Shown: positions 1 through 7,159 of the stretch, piece after piece
How the letters are laid out: every line of letters starts with the position of its first letter
Numbering within the stretch: position 1 is the first letter of the stretch
Origin: Bacteroidales bacterium
Lineage (GTDB): Bacteria; Bacteroidota; Bacteroidia; Bacteroidales; Muribaculaceae
Direction of reading: 5' to 3'
NCBI GenBank assembly: GCA_004552485.1
Contig: SFOH01000043.1
Location: 1 to 30,893, forward strand
DNA: 30,893 nt
The notes under the pieces: model-generated
Database searches by the model: none
What the model saw: the letters and a program-made list of their open reading frames with translations, nothing else
What the model was told of the DNA's origin: nothing
Translations under genes and position numbers: made by a program

Positions 1-24
1 TTGTCGCAAAAGCAAAGTAACCAT

Positions 25-65
25 TTAGGGCTGACTCCTGCAATAGGTGCCAGCCCTAATTTTTT
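25..65 (+). terminator. Rho-independent terminator of an off-window upstream gene
   Basis: A 9-bp stem (TTAGGGCTG at 25-33 pairing with CAGCCCTAA at 51-59) closes a 17-base loop that can itself pair CCT with AGG. A run of six T follows at 60-65. This is the classic intrinsic terminator form. No gene is visible to its left, so it probably ends a plus-strand transcript that lies outside the window. Confidence 0.7.
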
Positions 66-362
66 AGATTCTAAAAAAGTTTAGCGGACAGTAATATTTT
101 ATTTTGCAACTTTTATCGGACAGCAATTATTTGGTTTTGTGATTTCTTTTTTGTAACTTTTTCGCGCAGGCCGCCATCTCGAAGCCCCGGCCTGGGGTAC
201 GTGAGGCGGGTTGCGAATTAACATAATGAGAAAGCGTTTACTTAACGCTTGTCCCTGACACCTTGAAATTCTCGCAAAATTTCTATCTCATATCAAGGAC
301 AAGGCGACGGTAGATGCCCGTGGATATGTATATATTAGCCACGGTCCGCTGTTCCGCGAGGA
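66..362. other. AT-rich leader region before the S8 peptidase locus, no intact gene
   Basis: No intact gene is visible. An 11-base direct repeat, CGGACAG(T/C)AAT, occurs at 85-95 and 117-127, each copy followed by a T-rich tract. An ATG at 226 opens a short frame reading MRKRLLNACP before TGA at 256; this looks like the start of a signal peptide that has lost its frame. From about 339 the reading frame of the S8 peptidase begins. I infer an eroded 5' end of the peptidase gene, but cannot reconstruct it from this sequence alone. Confidence 0.4.
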
Positions 363-686
363 GCCCGCGAATTCGCCGCCCTCGGCGAGGTCGAGTATGC
401 CGAGCCCAACTATCTGGTCTACTCCCTAGGCACCCCCGCCGAATACACCTCCGACCCCTTCTATTCGCAGCAGTGGGGCATCCCCGCCGTCGGCCTTGAC
501 AAACTCTAGCAGCAACCCCTCGCCAACGCCAAGCGCCCCGTCATCGCCATCATCGATACCGGCGTCGACATCACCCACCCCGACCTCGCCGACAACATCT
601 GGACCAACCCCAAAGAGGCTGACGGCGTCGACAACAACGACGACGACCTCAACGGCTTCAGCGACGACGTCCACGGCTGGGACTTC
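363..686 (+). pseudogene. 5' remnant of S8 (subtilisin-like) peptidase gene, with in-frame TAG
   Basis: This stretch is in the same frame as the ORF that follows and encodes the missing front of the peptidase. It gives a prodomain-like end (EVEYAEPNYLVYSLG), then WGIPAVGLDKL, then TAG at 507-509, then VIAIIDTGVDITHPDL. The DTG motif holds the catalytic Asp (codon 555-557). The TAG falls where relatives usually have Trp before QQPL, so TGG to TAG is the simple explanation. TAG is an ordinary stop here: two other genes in the window end in it. Upstream of about 339 the frame is closed, so the signal peptide and most of the prodomain are lost or frameshifted. Sequencing error remains possible. 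Confidence 0.75.
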
Positions 687-2132
687 GTGAATCAGTCGCC
701 GCGCATGCGCGACAACAACGGCCACGGCACCCACTGCGCCGGCATCGCCGCCGCTTCCGGCGGCAACGGCATAGGCATCACCGGCGCCAACCCCGACGCC
801 CTCATCATGCCCCTCACCGCCCTCCAGAGCGACGGCACCGGCGATGTCGCCACAATCATCAAGGCCATCGACTATGCCGCCGCTAACGGCGCCGACATCA
901 TCTCCATGTCGTTCGGCGGATACAACGACTCTCAAGCCGAGCGCGAGGCCCTGGGCAAAGCTTACAGCAAAGCCGTGCTTGTCGCCGCCGCCGGTAACGA
1001 CAACCTCTGCATTTACCCACACTTATGCCCGGAAAATAAGATTATAGGAGCAACAATGTTCCCCGGCGCATACAACTTTGTCCTCGGTGTCGAAGCATCA
1101 AAGAATGCCGAAGGAAAGATCGCAGATTTCTCCAACTTCGATGAAGACGGCCCGATGACTTCAACGTTCTCGGAGAACGACCTCTTCAACTACGAACTGC
1201 GTGCTCCCGGCACCACCATCGTCAGCACCTTCCCCGGCGGCCAGTACCTCCCCATGAACGGCACCTCGATGGCCACTCCCCTCGTGGCCGGCGCCATCTC
1301 GCGACTGCTGCAGGTGCGCACCCCCTCATCCAAAGAAGAACTCTTCGGCGACCTCATCAACACCAGCCACGGGAACATCGACATCAACGCTGCCGCGGCC
1401 CTCACCGATGCCGACCGCAAACCCAGCCTCGCCCTCGTCACATACCGCATCGATGATGCGAAGATGGGCGACGGCGACGGCCGACCCGATGCCGGCGAGA
1501 CAATCCGCATCTATCCCAAGTTCCGCAACCACTGGGGCGTCGCCAAAAATGTGAAGTATTCGATACGCCTGGCCGAGACCGAAGATCCCGAAATCGTCAG
1601 CTTTATTGACGAAGGTGACGCACACGTCATCGACAATATCTCGTCCTACGCCACCGTCGAGGCCGGGAATCCCTTCGTCGTCAAAATCAGCCCCGACTGC
1701 GTCGACGGCCGCCACATCTGCATGGTGCTGACTGCCACCTGCGACAACATTTCCGCACCTCTCGAGCAGGAGATTATGCTGACGGCAGAAAACGGCGTTG
1801 AACTCGGCGGCGTTATCGGCGAAGACATGACCCTCACTCCCGACAAAAACTATATCGTAACCAGCTCTTTAGCCATCCCCGCCGGCCGCCACGCTCTGCT
1901 CAACATCGGCGACGGCACGCTGACCTCGCTCGTTCTCAGCGACGCTCAGGGCCACAACTTCCGCCTCGAGGCCGGCAGCGGCGCAGGCATCTCCTCGGCT
2001 ATGGCCGAGCAGACGGCTCCGCAGCGTGTACGCGGCATCTACAACCTCATGGGCGTGAAGATTGCCAACGACGCTTCCGAGCTCAAGCGTCTGCCCCGCG
2101 GCATCTCATCGTCAACGGTCAGAAAGTTGTGA
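687..2132 (+). CDS. S8 subtilisin-like serine peptidase, main part (probably a broken gene)
   Basis: The frame holds most of a subtilisin-like catalytic domain, normally a secreted endopeptidase. Seen are the His motif GHGTHCAG (His13), the oxyanion-region AAAGND and the Ser motif NGTSMATP (Ser194). A C-terminal beta-rich region of about 230 residues follows. The GTG at 687 is only the first possible start after the TAG at 507; it lies inside the domain (DFVNQS), so a product from here lacks the catalytic Asp and should be inactive. The C-terminus also looks shifted. After GIYNLMGVKI and LPRGI the frame ends in a non-homologous tail, but one added base near 2106-2107 would give IVNGQKVVK and a stop at 2135-2137, a tail like those of secreted Bacteroidales proteins. 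The cohesin-repeat gene starts 30 bases downstream and may have been cotranscribed. Confidence 0.8.
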   Translation: MNQSPRMRDNNGHGTHCAGIAAASGGNGIGITGANPDALIMPLTALQSDGTGDVATIIKAIDYAAANGADIISMSFGGYNDSQAEREALGKAYSKAVLVAAAGNDNLCIYPHLCPENKIIGATMFPGAYNFVLGVEASKNAEGKIADFSNFDEDGPMTSTFSENDLFNYELRAPGTTIVSTFPGGQYLPMNGTSMATPLVAGAISRLLQVRTPSSKEELFGDLINTSHGNIDINAAAALTDADRKPSLALVTYRIDDAKMGDGDGRPDAGETIRIYPKFRNHWGVAKNVKYSIRLAETEDPEIVSFIDEGDAHVIDNISSYATVEAGNPFVVKISPDCVDGRHICMVLTATCDNISAPLEQEIMLTAENGVELGGVIGEDMTLTPDKNYIVTSSLAIPAGRHALLNIGDGTLTSLVLSDAQGHNFRLEAGSGAGISSAMAEQTAPQRVRGIYNLMGVKIANDASELKRLPRGISSSTVRKL

Positions 2133-2161
2133 AATAACCACCACGGAAAGCTACTGAAACA

Positions 2162-3982
2162 ATGAAAGCTCTTGAAACGCTGATGCTGGCGGCGGCGCTG
2201 TTCCTCGGCGCCCCGCCCGCAGAGGCCGATAACTCGATAACGCTCACGGCAGCGTCGGCGGCCCCCGGAACGGAGGTGACGGTCGACGTGGCCCTGAGCA
2301 ACAGCGACGCTGTCGGCGGCATTCAGATAGACCTGCCCTTCGGCAAGGATGCCGACTTCACGGTTGTCGAAGACGGCGCGGCTGTCACGGCGCGCGCCGC
2401 CGGACACGCCGTGACGGTGGGCAAGCACGATGCCGACGGCCGCGTGACAGTGATGATCTATTCCACGAAGATGACGCCGGTCGAGCCCGGCGAAGGCTCC
2501 GTCGCCTCGTTCCGGCTGAAGTTAGGCAAAACGCCTGGGACATGGTCGGCGACGCCGGTCGTAAAACTCACCGATGTCTCGGGCGCCCTGCTGGCCTGCA
2601 CGGCCGGCGAGTTCACGTTCACCACGGTGGCGCCGCGCGCCGTCTTCGAGACGTCGGTAGACCTGGGCCACCTGCCCATCCGCAGTGTCCATGACGGCGC
2701 CATCAGCGTCAGCAACACGGGCACGGCTCCCCTCGTCATCAACGGCGCCACGTGCGACGACCCCGACATCAGCTTCGCCACGGCGTTCCCGCTGACGGTG
2801 CCCGTGGGCGCCTCAGACGTCGTGAGCCTCAAATTCGCACCCCTCAAGCGCGGCGCCCGCGAGATGCGCGTGTCGTTCGACTGCAACAGCCCCGAGACAC
2901 GCAACTACACCACTGTCAAGGCCGACCCCTATGCCTTCAACATCCTCACGATAGGCGACGCCTCGGGCGTCACCGACTCAGAGGTCACCATCCCTGTCTC
3001 GCTCTCCAACATGGACGCCATCGAAGGCTTCACCCTCGAGATCGCTCTGCCCGAGCAGTTGGAGTATGTCGACGGCTCGTTCGCGCTGAGCAGCCGTGCC
3101 GCCGCCGACAGCCGCTTCACGGCCGGCATGAACGGTCGCACGCTCAAGGTCAACTGCTACTCGCCCACCAACACGCCCTTCTCCGGCAACGAGGGCGAGC
3201 TGGCATCGTTCCGCGTCAGCCTCGCGGGCCGTTATGACGCCACGGTGGCCTTCGACAAGGCCGTCCTCGCGGCCGACATCGACGGCGTGATCATGAACGT
3301 CACCTCGTCGACCGAGTCCGGACAGGTCAGTATCCTCTATCCGTCGCTCTATCTTCCCTCGCAGAGCCTGGCCCTCGGCCGCACCTCGGCGCTGGAGAGC
3401 GCCTCGGCGTCACTGACCCTCAACAACTATGGCTCGGCGCCGCTGACCGTCAGCCGCGCCCTCATCGATGACGCCAATTTCGCCGTCGACACACCCATGC
3501 CTCTCACCATCGAGCCCTGGCAGTCGGCCGACATCGCCGTCACCATCGGCTCACATGAGGCCGGCGAGTTCAAGGGCACGCTCCAGCTCTACACCAACGA
3601 CCCGGACAACCGCCTCGTCAACATCGCCGTCGACGCCACGCGCTTCATTCCCAACGCGCTGAGCGACACCGAAACCACCGTCTCCGACAAGGTCAGCGAG
3701 GTGCACGTGCCCCTGAGCCTGGCGAACACCACGGCCGTGAGCGCCCTGCAGTTCGACGTGGCCTATGATGCCGACGTCTTCACCCCGGCCGACGGCGCCG
3801 CGTTCCCCGCGCCCAGGGGCGCTCCCCTCACCGCGGCCCCCGGAAATTTGATAAAACAGACCATCCTCCCTCAGACTTCATTTGATACTCTTTTGACTAT
3901 GTCTGACACCACAGGCCCCGAGCGCTCCATCCGCCCGGAGCCTGCTTTCTCCCTCCCCCACCGGACAGGCATTCTTTTGTAG
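2162..3982 (+). CDS. Secreted cohesin-like / ASH-like repeat protein, 3'-truncated
   Basis: A predicted exported protein of 606 residues with a signal peptide (about 1-22, ending PAEA). Two domain types alternate: cohesin-like beta sandwiches at about 24-155, 258-393 and 495-560, each starting with a 'VTVDVALSNSDAVGG'-type strand, and Ig-like ASH/DUF1573-type domains at about 157-257 and 394-494 (VSNTGTAPLVI, LNNYGSAPLTV). Such proteins are cell-surface or secreted and usually bind or scaffold partners; the ligand is unknown. The third cohesin-like domain stops abruptly after about residue 560 (near base 3845). The last 45 residues have different composition and no domain character, so the gene is probably truncated and reads into unrelated DNA until TAG at 3980. 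It follows the S8 locus by 29 bases, suggesting a former operon. Confidence 0.75.
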   Translation: MKALETLMLAAALFLGAPPAEADNSITLTAASAAPGTEVTVDVALSNSDAVGGIQIDLPFGKDADFTVVEDGAAVTARAAGHAVTVGKHDADGRVTVMIYSTKMTPVEPGEGSVASFRLKLGKTPGTWSATPVVKLTDVSGALLACTAGEFTFTTVAPRAVFETSVDLGHLPIRSVHDGAISVSNTGTAPLVINGATCDDPDISFATAFPLTVPVGASDVVSLKFAPLKRGAREMRVSFDCNSPETRNYTTVKADPYAFNILTIGDASGVTDSEVTIPVSLSNMDAIEGFTLEIALPEQLEYVDGSFALSSRAAADSRFTAGMNGRTLKVNCYSPTNTPFSGNEGELASFRVSLAGRYDATVAFDKAVLAADIDGVIMNVTSSTESGQVSILYPSLYLPSQSLALGRTSALESASASLTLNNYGSAPLTVSRALIDDANFAVDTPMPLTIEPWQSADIAVTIGSHEAGEFKGTLQLYTNDPDNRLVNIAVDATRFIPNALSDTETTVSDKVSEVHVPLSLANTTAVSALQFDVAYDADVFTPADGAAFPAPRGAPLTAAPGNLIKQTILPQTSFDTLLTMSDTTGPERSIRPEPAFSLPHRTGILL

Positions 3983-3991
3983 CCGCGAGTC

Positions 3992-4011
3992 GGCAGCGCT
4001 TGCGCGCTGCC
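3992..4011. other. Perfect hairpin between convergent genes
   Basis: GGCAGCGC at 3992-3999 pairs perfectly with GCGCTGCC at 4004-4011 across a 4-base loop. It sits between the ends of the cohesin-repeat gene (+) and the aminotransferase/PGT gene (-). No T run follows on either strand, so it is not a standard intrinsic terminator. It could still protect or end transcripts, or be a small dispersed repeat. Confidence 0.5.
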
Positions 4012-4043
4012 ATAGTTGAAAGCTGATTATTGACCCTCTGCCA

Positions 4044-4088
4044 CTAATTGGTCTAATTAGTCTAATTGGCCCTATTAGCCCTATTATT
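4044..4088. repeat. Five-unit 9-bp tandem repeat
   Basis: Five imperfect 9-base units follow each other exactly: CTAATTGGT, CTAATTAGT, CTAATTGGC, CCTATTAGC, CCTATTATT. The tract runs up to and just into the last codon and stop of the minus-strand aminotransferase/PGT gene. Unit number may vary between strains through replication slippage. Confidence 0.7.
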
Positions 4089-5865
4089 TGAAGATGGCGG
4101 CGAAGGTGGTGAGGATGAGGCGGAAGTCGGTGAGCAGCGAGGCGTGGGCGACGTACTCGAGGTCGATGGCGAGTTTGTCGGGCATGATGCGGGTGATGTA
4201 GCACTGCTCGGGATCTTCGGCTTCGGCCAGGAGCTCGTTCTCATGGCGGTAGCGGATGGAGGCCAGGGAGGTGACGCCGGGACGCACGTCGAGGACGTGC
4301 ATCTGCTCGGGCGTGTACATCTCGACATAGTGGCGCACCTCGGGACGCGGGCCCACGAGGCTCATGTCGCCGACGAAGACGTTGATGAGCTGGGGCAGTT
4401 CGTCGAGTTTGTAGCGGCGGATGATGTAGCCGGAGCGGGTGATGCGCGGGTCGCGGCCACCGATGGTGATGAGGCTGCCGCTGTCGGCGCCGGGACGCAT
4501 GCTGCGGAATTTGTAGAGACGGAAGTCGCGGCCGCCGCGTCCTACGCGCATCTGACGGTAGAAGACGGGGCCGCGTGAGTCGCACTTTATCCACACGGCC
4601 ATGACGAGGAACAGCGGGCTGAGCAGCAGGAGGCCGAGGGACGACGCTAATATGTCGAAGGTGCGCTTCAAAGGGTTCGCAGTAGTGAGGATGTACTCGA
4701 CCTGCTCGTCGGTGAGGCGCGTGTAGAGCGGAAGGGTTATCTCGTTGCGGTACAGGTTGTAGGCGTTGGGGAAGTCCTTGATGTCATAGCCCATGGCGCG
4801 ATAGGCGGTCATCATGGGCAGGGGCTTGTAATGGACGTTGGTGGCGATGCTGCGCTCGGCCATTTTGATGATCACCTGATTGCGCACGTCGACGTCTTTG
4901 CCGTTGAGGCGGACGAGGTAGAGGTGGCCGCTGGAGGCGAAGTCATCGCCATAGTGGTGCATGAGGGTGACGGGATAGGGCTCGAGGGCGACGTTGTAGC
5001 GCTCGATGAGCTGGCGGCGGCGTGCGAGCATGGCGGGATAGCGGCGCAGCTGTGCGAGTCCGATGCCGGCCATGATGTCGGTCATGTTGCACTTGTACCA
5101 CGGGCCGATGATGTCATACTCCCAGGCGCCGAGCTGTGTCTTTGCCAGGGCGTCCTTGCTCTGTCCGTGCAGCGAGAGGAGCTGGAGCTGATGGTATATG
5201 GCCTCGTTGTCGATGCCGGGGCGAGATAGCCATGTCAGGGCGCCGCCCTCTGCAGTGGTGAGGTTCTTGACGGCGTGGAAGGAGAAGGCTGTGAAGTCGG
5301 CGATGGCGCCGCACATCTTGCCGTGCCACATGGCGCCGAAAGCGTGGGCGGCGTCGGCGAGGACGATGCAGCGGTTGAACAGGCGCTGAATGTCGTTGGC
5401 GGGGCGGAAGAGGTGGCGTTTCGACTCTACGGCGCGGAAGATGGCGGCGTAGTCGCACACGATGCCGCCGAGGTCGACGGGGATGATGGCCTTGGTGCGC
5501 TCGGTGATGGCTTCGGCCATAACGTCATAATCCATCTCAACGCAATCGGGCGTGCTATCCACGAAGACGGGGCGCGCGCCGACATGGCAGACGGCGCTGG
5601 CCGATGAGGTATAGGTGTAGGCGGGGACGATGACTTCGTCGCCGGGGCCGACTCCGAGGATGCGGAGCGCCATTTCGAGGCAGGCGGTGGCCGAGTTGAG
5701 GCAGACGGCGCGGTCGGTGCCGCAGAAGTCGGCGATGCGGCGCTCGAACTCCTTGGTCTTGGGGCCGGTGGTGATCCAGCCGGAGCGGAGGGCATCTGCC
5801 ACTTCCTGGATTTCCGTCTCCGTCATATCAGGCGGTGAGAACGGTATATTTTGCTTGACGTTCAT
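4084..5865 (-). CDS. Fused DegT-family PLP aminotransferase and monotopic phosphoglycosyl transferase
   Basis: One 593-residue chain carries two enzymes. Residues 1-395 are a DegT/DnrJ/EryC1/StrS sugar aminotransferase: LADAAHAFG gives the PLP-ring Asp171, and SFHAVKNLTTAEGG gives the Schiff-base Lys200. Residues 399-593 are a bacterial sugar transferase (small monotopic phosphoglycosyl transferase): KRTFDI, a membrane helix at about 404-425, YRQMRVG, FRSMRPGAD, the catalytic Asp488-Glu489 in KLDELPQL, and SLVGPRPE. The first domain should make an amino sugar nucleotide by transferring an amino group to a keto sugar. The second should move a sugar phosphate onto undecaprenyl phosphate at the inner membrane, starting glycan assembly. 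The substrate cannot be read from sequence. Start ATG at 5865 gives the family's usual N-terminus. It is the last gene of a long minus-strand run, 179 bases after ansA. Confidence 0.93.
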   Translation of the reverse strand: MNVKQNIPFSPPDMTETEIQEVADALRSGWITTGPKTKEFERRIADFCGTDRAVCLNSATACLEMALRILGVGPGDEVIVPAYTYTSSASAVCHVGARPVFVDSTPDCVEMDYDVMAEAITERTKAIIPVDLGGIVCDYAAIFRAVESKRHLFRPANDIQRLFNRCIVLADAAHAFGAMWHGKMCGAIADFTAFSFHAVKNLTTAEGGALTWLSRPGIDNEAIYHQLQLLSLHGQSKDALAKTQLGAWEYDIIGPWYKCNMTDIMAGIGLAQLRRYPAMLARRRQLIERYNVALEPYPVTLMHHYGDDFASSGHLYLVRLNGKDVDVRNQVIIKMAERSIATNVHYKPLPMMTAYRAMGYDIKDFPNAYNLYRNEITLPLYTRLTDEQVEYILTTANPLKRTFDILASSLGLLLLSPLFLVMAVWIKCDSRGPVFYRQMRVGRGGRDFRLYKFRSMRPGADSGSLITIGGRDPRITRSGYIIRRYKLDELPQLINVFVGDMSLVGPRPEVRHYVEMYTPEQMHVLDVRPGVTSLASIRYRHENELLAEAEDPEQCYITRIMPDKLAIDLEYVAHASLLTDFRLILTTFAAIFK

Positions 5866-5926
5866 AATTCTTTAGTTCTATTAATCTCGGGCGGTAACGC
5901 CACAGACGCGGCTTCGCCGAAGGGGG

Positions 5927-5956
5927 GTGTGGATTGGTCAAAGTGGACTTCCACAC
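5927..5956. other. Inverted repeat in the leader of the aminotransferase/PGT gene
   Basis: GTGTGGA at 5927-5933 pairs with TCCACAC at 5950-5956 across 16 bases. A smaller hairpin (CGGC-TTC-GCCG, about 5909-5919) lies nearby. Both fall between ansA and the aminotransferase/PGT gene, where a separate promoter would be expected; no good TAnnTTTG box was found there. Role unknown. Confidence 0.35.
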
Positions 5957-6010
5957 TATCAAAACGTGAAAAAGTCCGGGATGTTATTTAGCGGCGCAAC
6001 TTTTTTTTGC

Positions 6011-6053
6011 AAAAAAATTGGCACGCGCTGCCGGTGTGCGGTGTTCACCGCAC
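6011..6053 (-). terminator. Possible terminator after ansA
   Basis: On the minus strand a perfect 8-bp hairpin (GTGCGGTG-AA-CACCGCAC, 6053-6036) contains the ansA stop codon. It is followed by a small GGCA/TGCC hairpin (6032-6020) and then by seven T (6017-6011). The second stem is weak, so termination strength is uncertain. Confidence 0.4.
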
Positions 6054-7079
6054 GGTCATTTCGCCGCACAGGGGTCGGCGCAGGGCCTCTACGACCTGGT
6101 CGTGGCTGAGGCCGCGGCCGAAGAGGCTCATCATCTTGGTGACGGCGGCCTCGCAGGTGATGTCGTAGCCGGAGAGAACGCCGGCGGTGGAGAGGAGATC
6201 GCCTGAGACATAGCGGTTTGCGCAGACCGAGCCGTGGAAGCACTGGGTGACGTTCAGTACCACTATTCCGCGCTCGATGGCCTCGCGGATGGCGTCGATG
6301 AACCACTTTGCCGTGGGCGAGTTACCGGCGCCATAGGTGCGGAGGACGACGCCTTTGAGACCCGGTGTGGAGAGCACCTGGCGCAGGGTGGCGCTGCTGA
6401 GACCGGGGAAGAGGTCGAGGATGGCCACGGACTGGTCGAAGTCGTAGACCACGTTGAGCGGACCGCCCGTTGCCGGTTTTGCCAGCGCCTCGGTGTCATA
6501 TTCGATGCCGAGGCCGATGCGCGCCAGAGCCGGATAGTTGTTGCTCTTGAAGGCGTTGAAGTTGTCTGCCGAACGTTTTGACGAGCGGTTGCCGCGCCAG
6601 AGATAGTTCTCGAACAGGATGGCCACTTCGCGCACGACGGGCTCGCCGGAGGCATCCGTGGCGGCGGCAATCTGCAGGGCGGTGATGAGGTTTTCCTCGC
6701 CGTCGGTGCGCACCTCGCCGATGGGCAGCTGGCTGCCGGTGATGATGACCGGTTTGCTCAGGCCTTCGAGCATGAAGGAGAGGGCGGAGGCGGTGTAGGC
6801 CATGGTGTCCGTGCCGTGGAGCACGACGAAGCCGTCATAGCGGTTGTAGTTGCCGTCGATGATGCGGGCCATCTGCTGCCAGTGGGCAATGGACATATCG
6901 GAGGAGTCGATGGGCGGATGGAACTGGAAATTGTCGATTTCGTAGTCCAGCATCTTCACCTTGGGGACGTTCTCCATGAGGTGGCTGAAGTCAAAGGGCC
7001 GGAGGGCCTTTGTCTTCTGGTCCTCGATCATGCCGATTGTTCCACCGGTGTAGATAATGAGTATGCGGGGCTGCTGCAC
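6045..7079 (-). CDS. ansA: Type I (cytoplasmic) L-asparaginase
   Basis: Hydrolyses L-asparagine to aspartate and ammonia in the cytoplasm. The N-terminal YTGGTIGM holds nucleophile Thr14, and LHGTDTMAYTASAL holds the second catalytic pair Thr90-Asp91. LPIGEVRTDGEENL and YLWRGNRSSK are also typical of the AnsA type. No signal peptide is present, which argues against the periplasmic type II enzyme. There is no ATG near the conserved start; I chose GTG at 7079 because it puts the nucleophile at residue 14, as in the E. coli type I enzyme. TTG at 7085, two codons earlier, is the alternative. The frame stays open upstream into metG, but that part is a shadow of metG. It follows metG by 80 bases, with a strong hairpin between them. 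Confidence 0.93.
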   Translation of the reverse strand: MQQPRILIIYTGGTIGMIEDQKTKALRPFDFSHLMENVPKVKMLDYEIDNFQFHPPIDSSDMSIAHWQQMARIIDGNYNRYDGFVVLHGTDTMAYTASALSFMLEGLSKPVIITGSQLPIGEVRTDGEENLITALQIAAATDASGEPVVREVAILFENYLWRGNRSSKRSADNFNAFKSNNYPALARIGLGIEYDTEALAKPATGGPLNVVYDFDQSVAILDLFPGLSSATLRQVLSTPGLKGVVLRTYGAGNSPTAKWFIDAIREAIERGIVVLNVTQCFHGSVCANRYVSGDLLSTAGVLSGYDITCEAAVTKMMSLFGRGLSHDQVVEALRRPLCGEMTVR

Positions 7080-7118
7080 TGTCAAAAATATGGATTTAGT
7101 GATAACTGTTTGGTGATG

Positions 7119-7140
7119 GCCGGGCACCGGAGTGCCCGGC
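7119..7140. other. Strong hairpin between metG and ansA
   Basis: GCCGGGCAC at 7119-7127 pairs perfectly with GTGCCCGGC at 7132-7140 across a 4-base loop. It lies 19 bases after the metG stop and about 40 bases before the ansA start. No T run follows on the minus strand, so it is not a standard terminator. It may stabilise the metG mRNA end or lower readthrough into ansA. Confidence 0.6.
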
Positions 7141-7159
7141 GGGGACGGGCGCAGGGCGT

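Noticed and set aside
507..509. TAG in the S8 gene as a recoded amino acid
   Set aside because: TAG ends other genes in the window (CYTH, cohesin-repeat), and the gene has other lesions, so a nonsense mutation or error is simpler.
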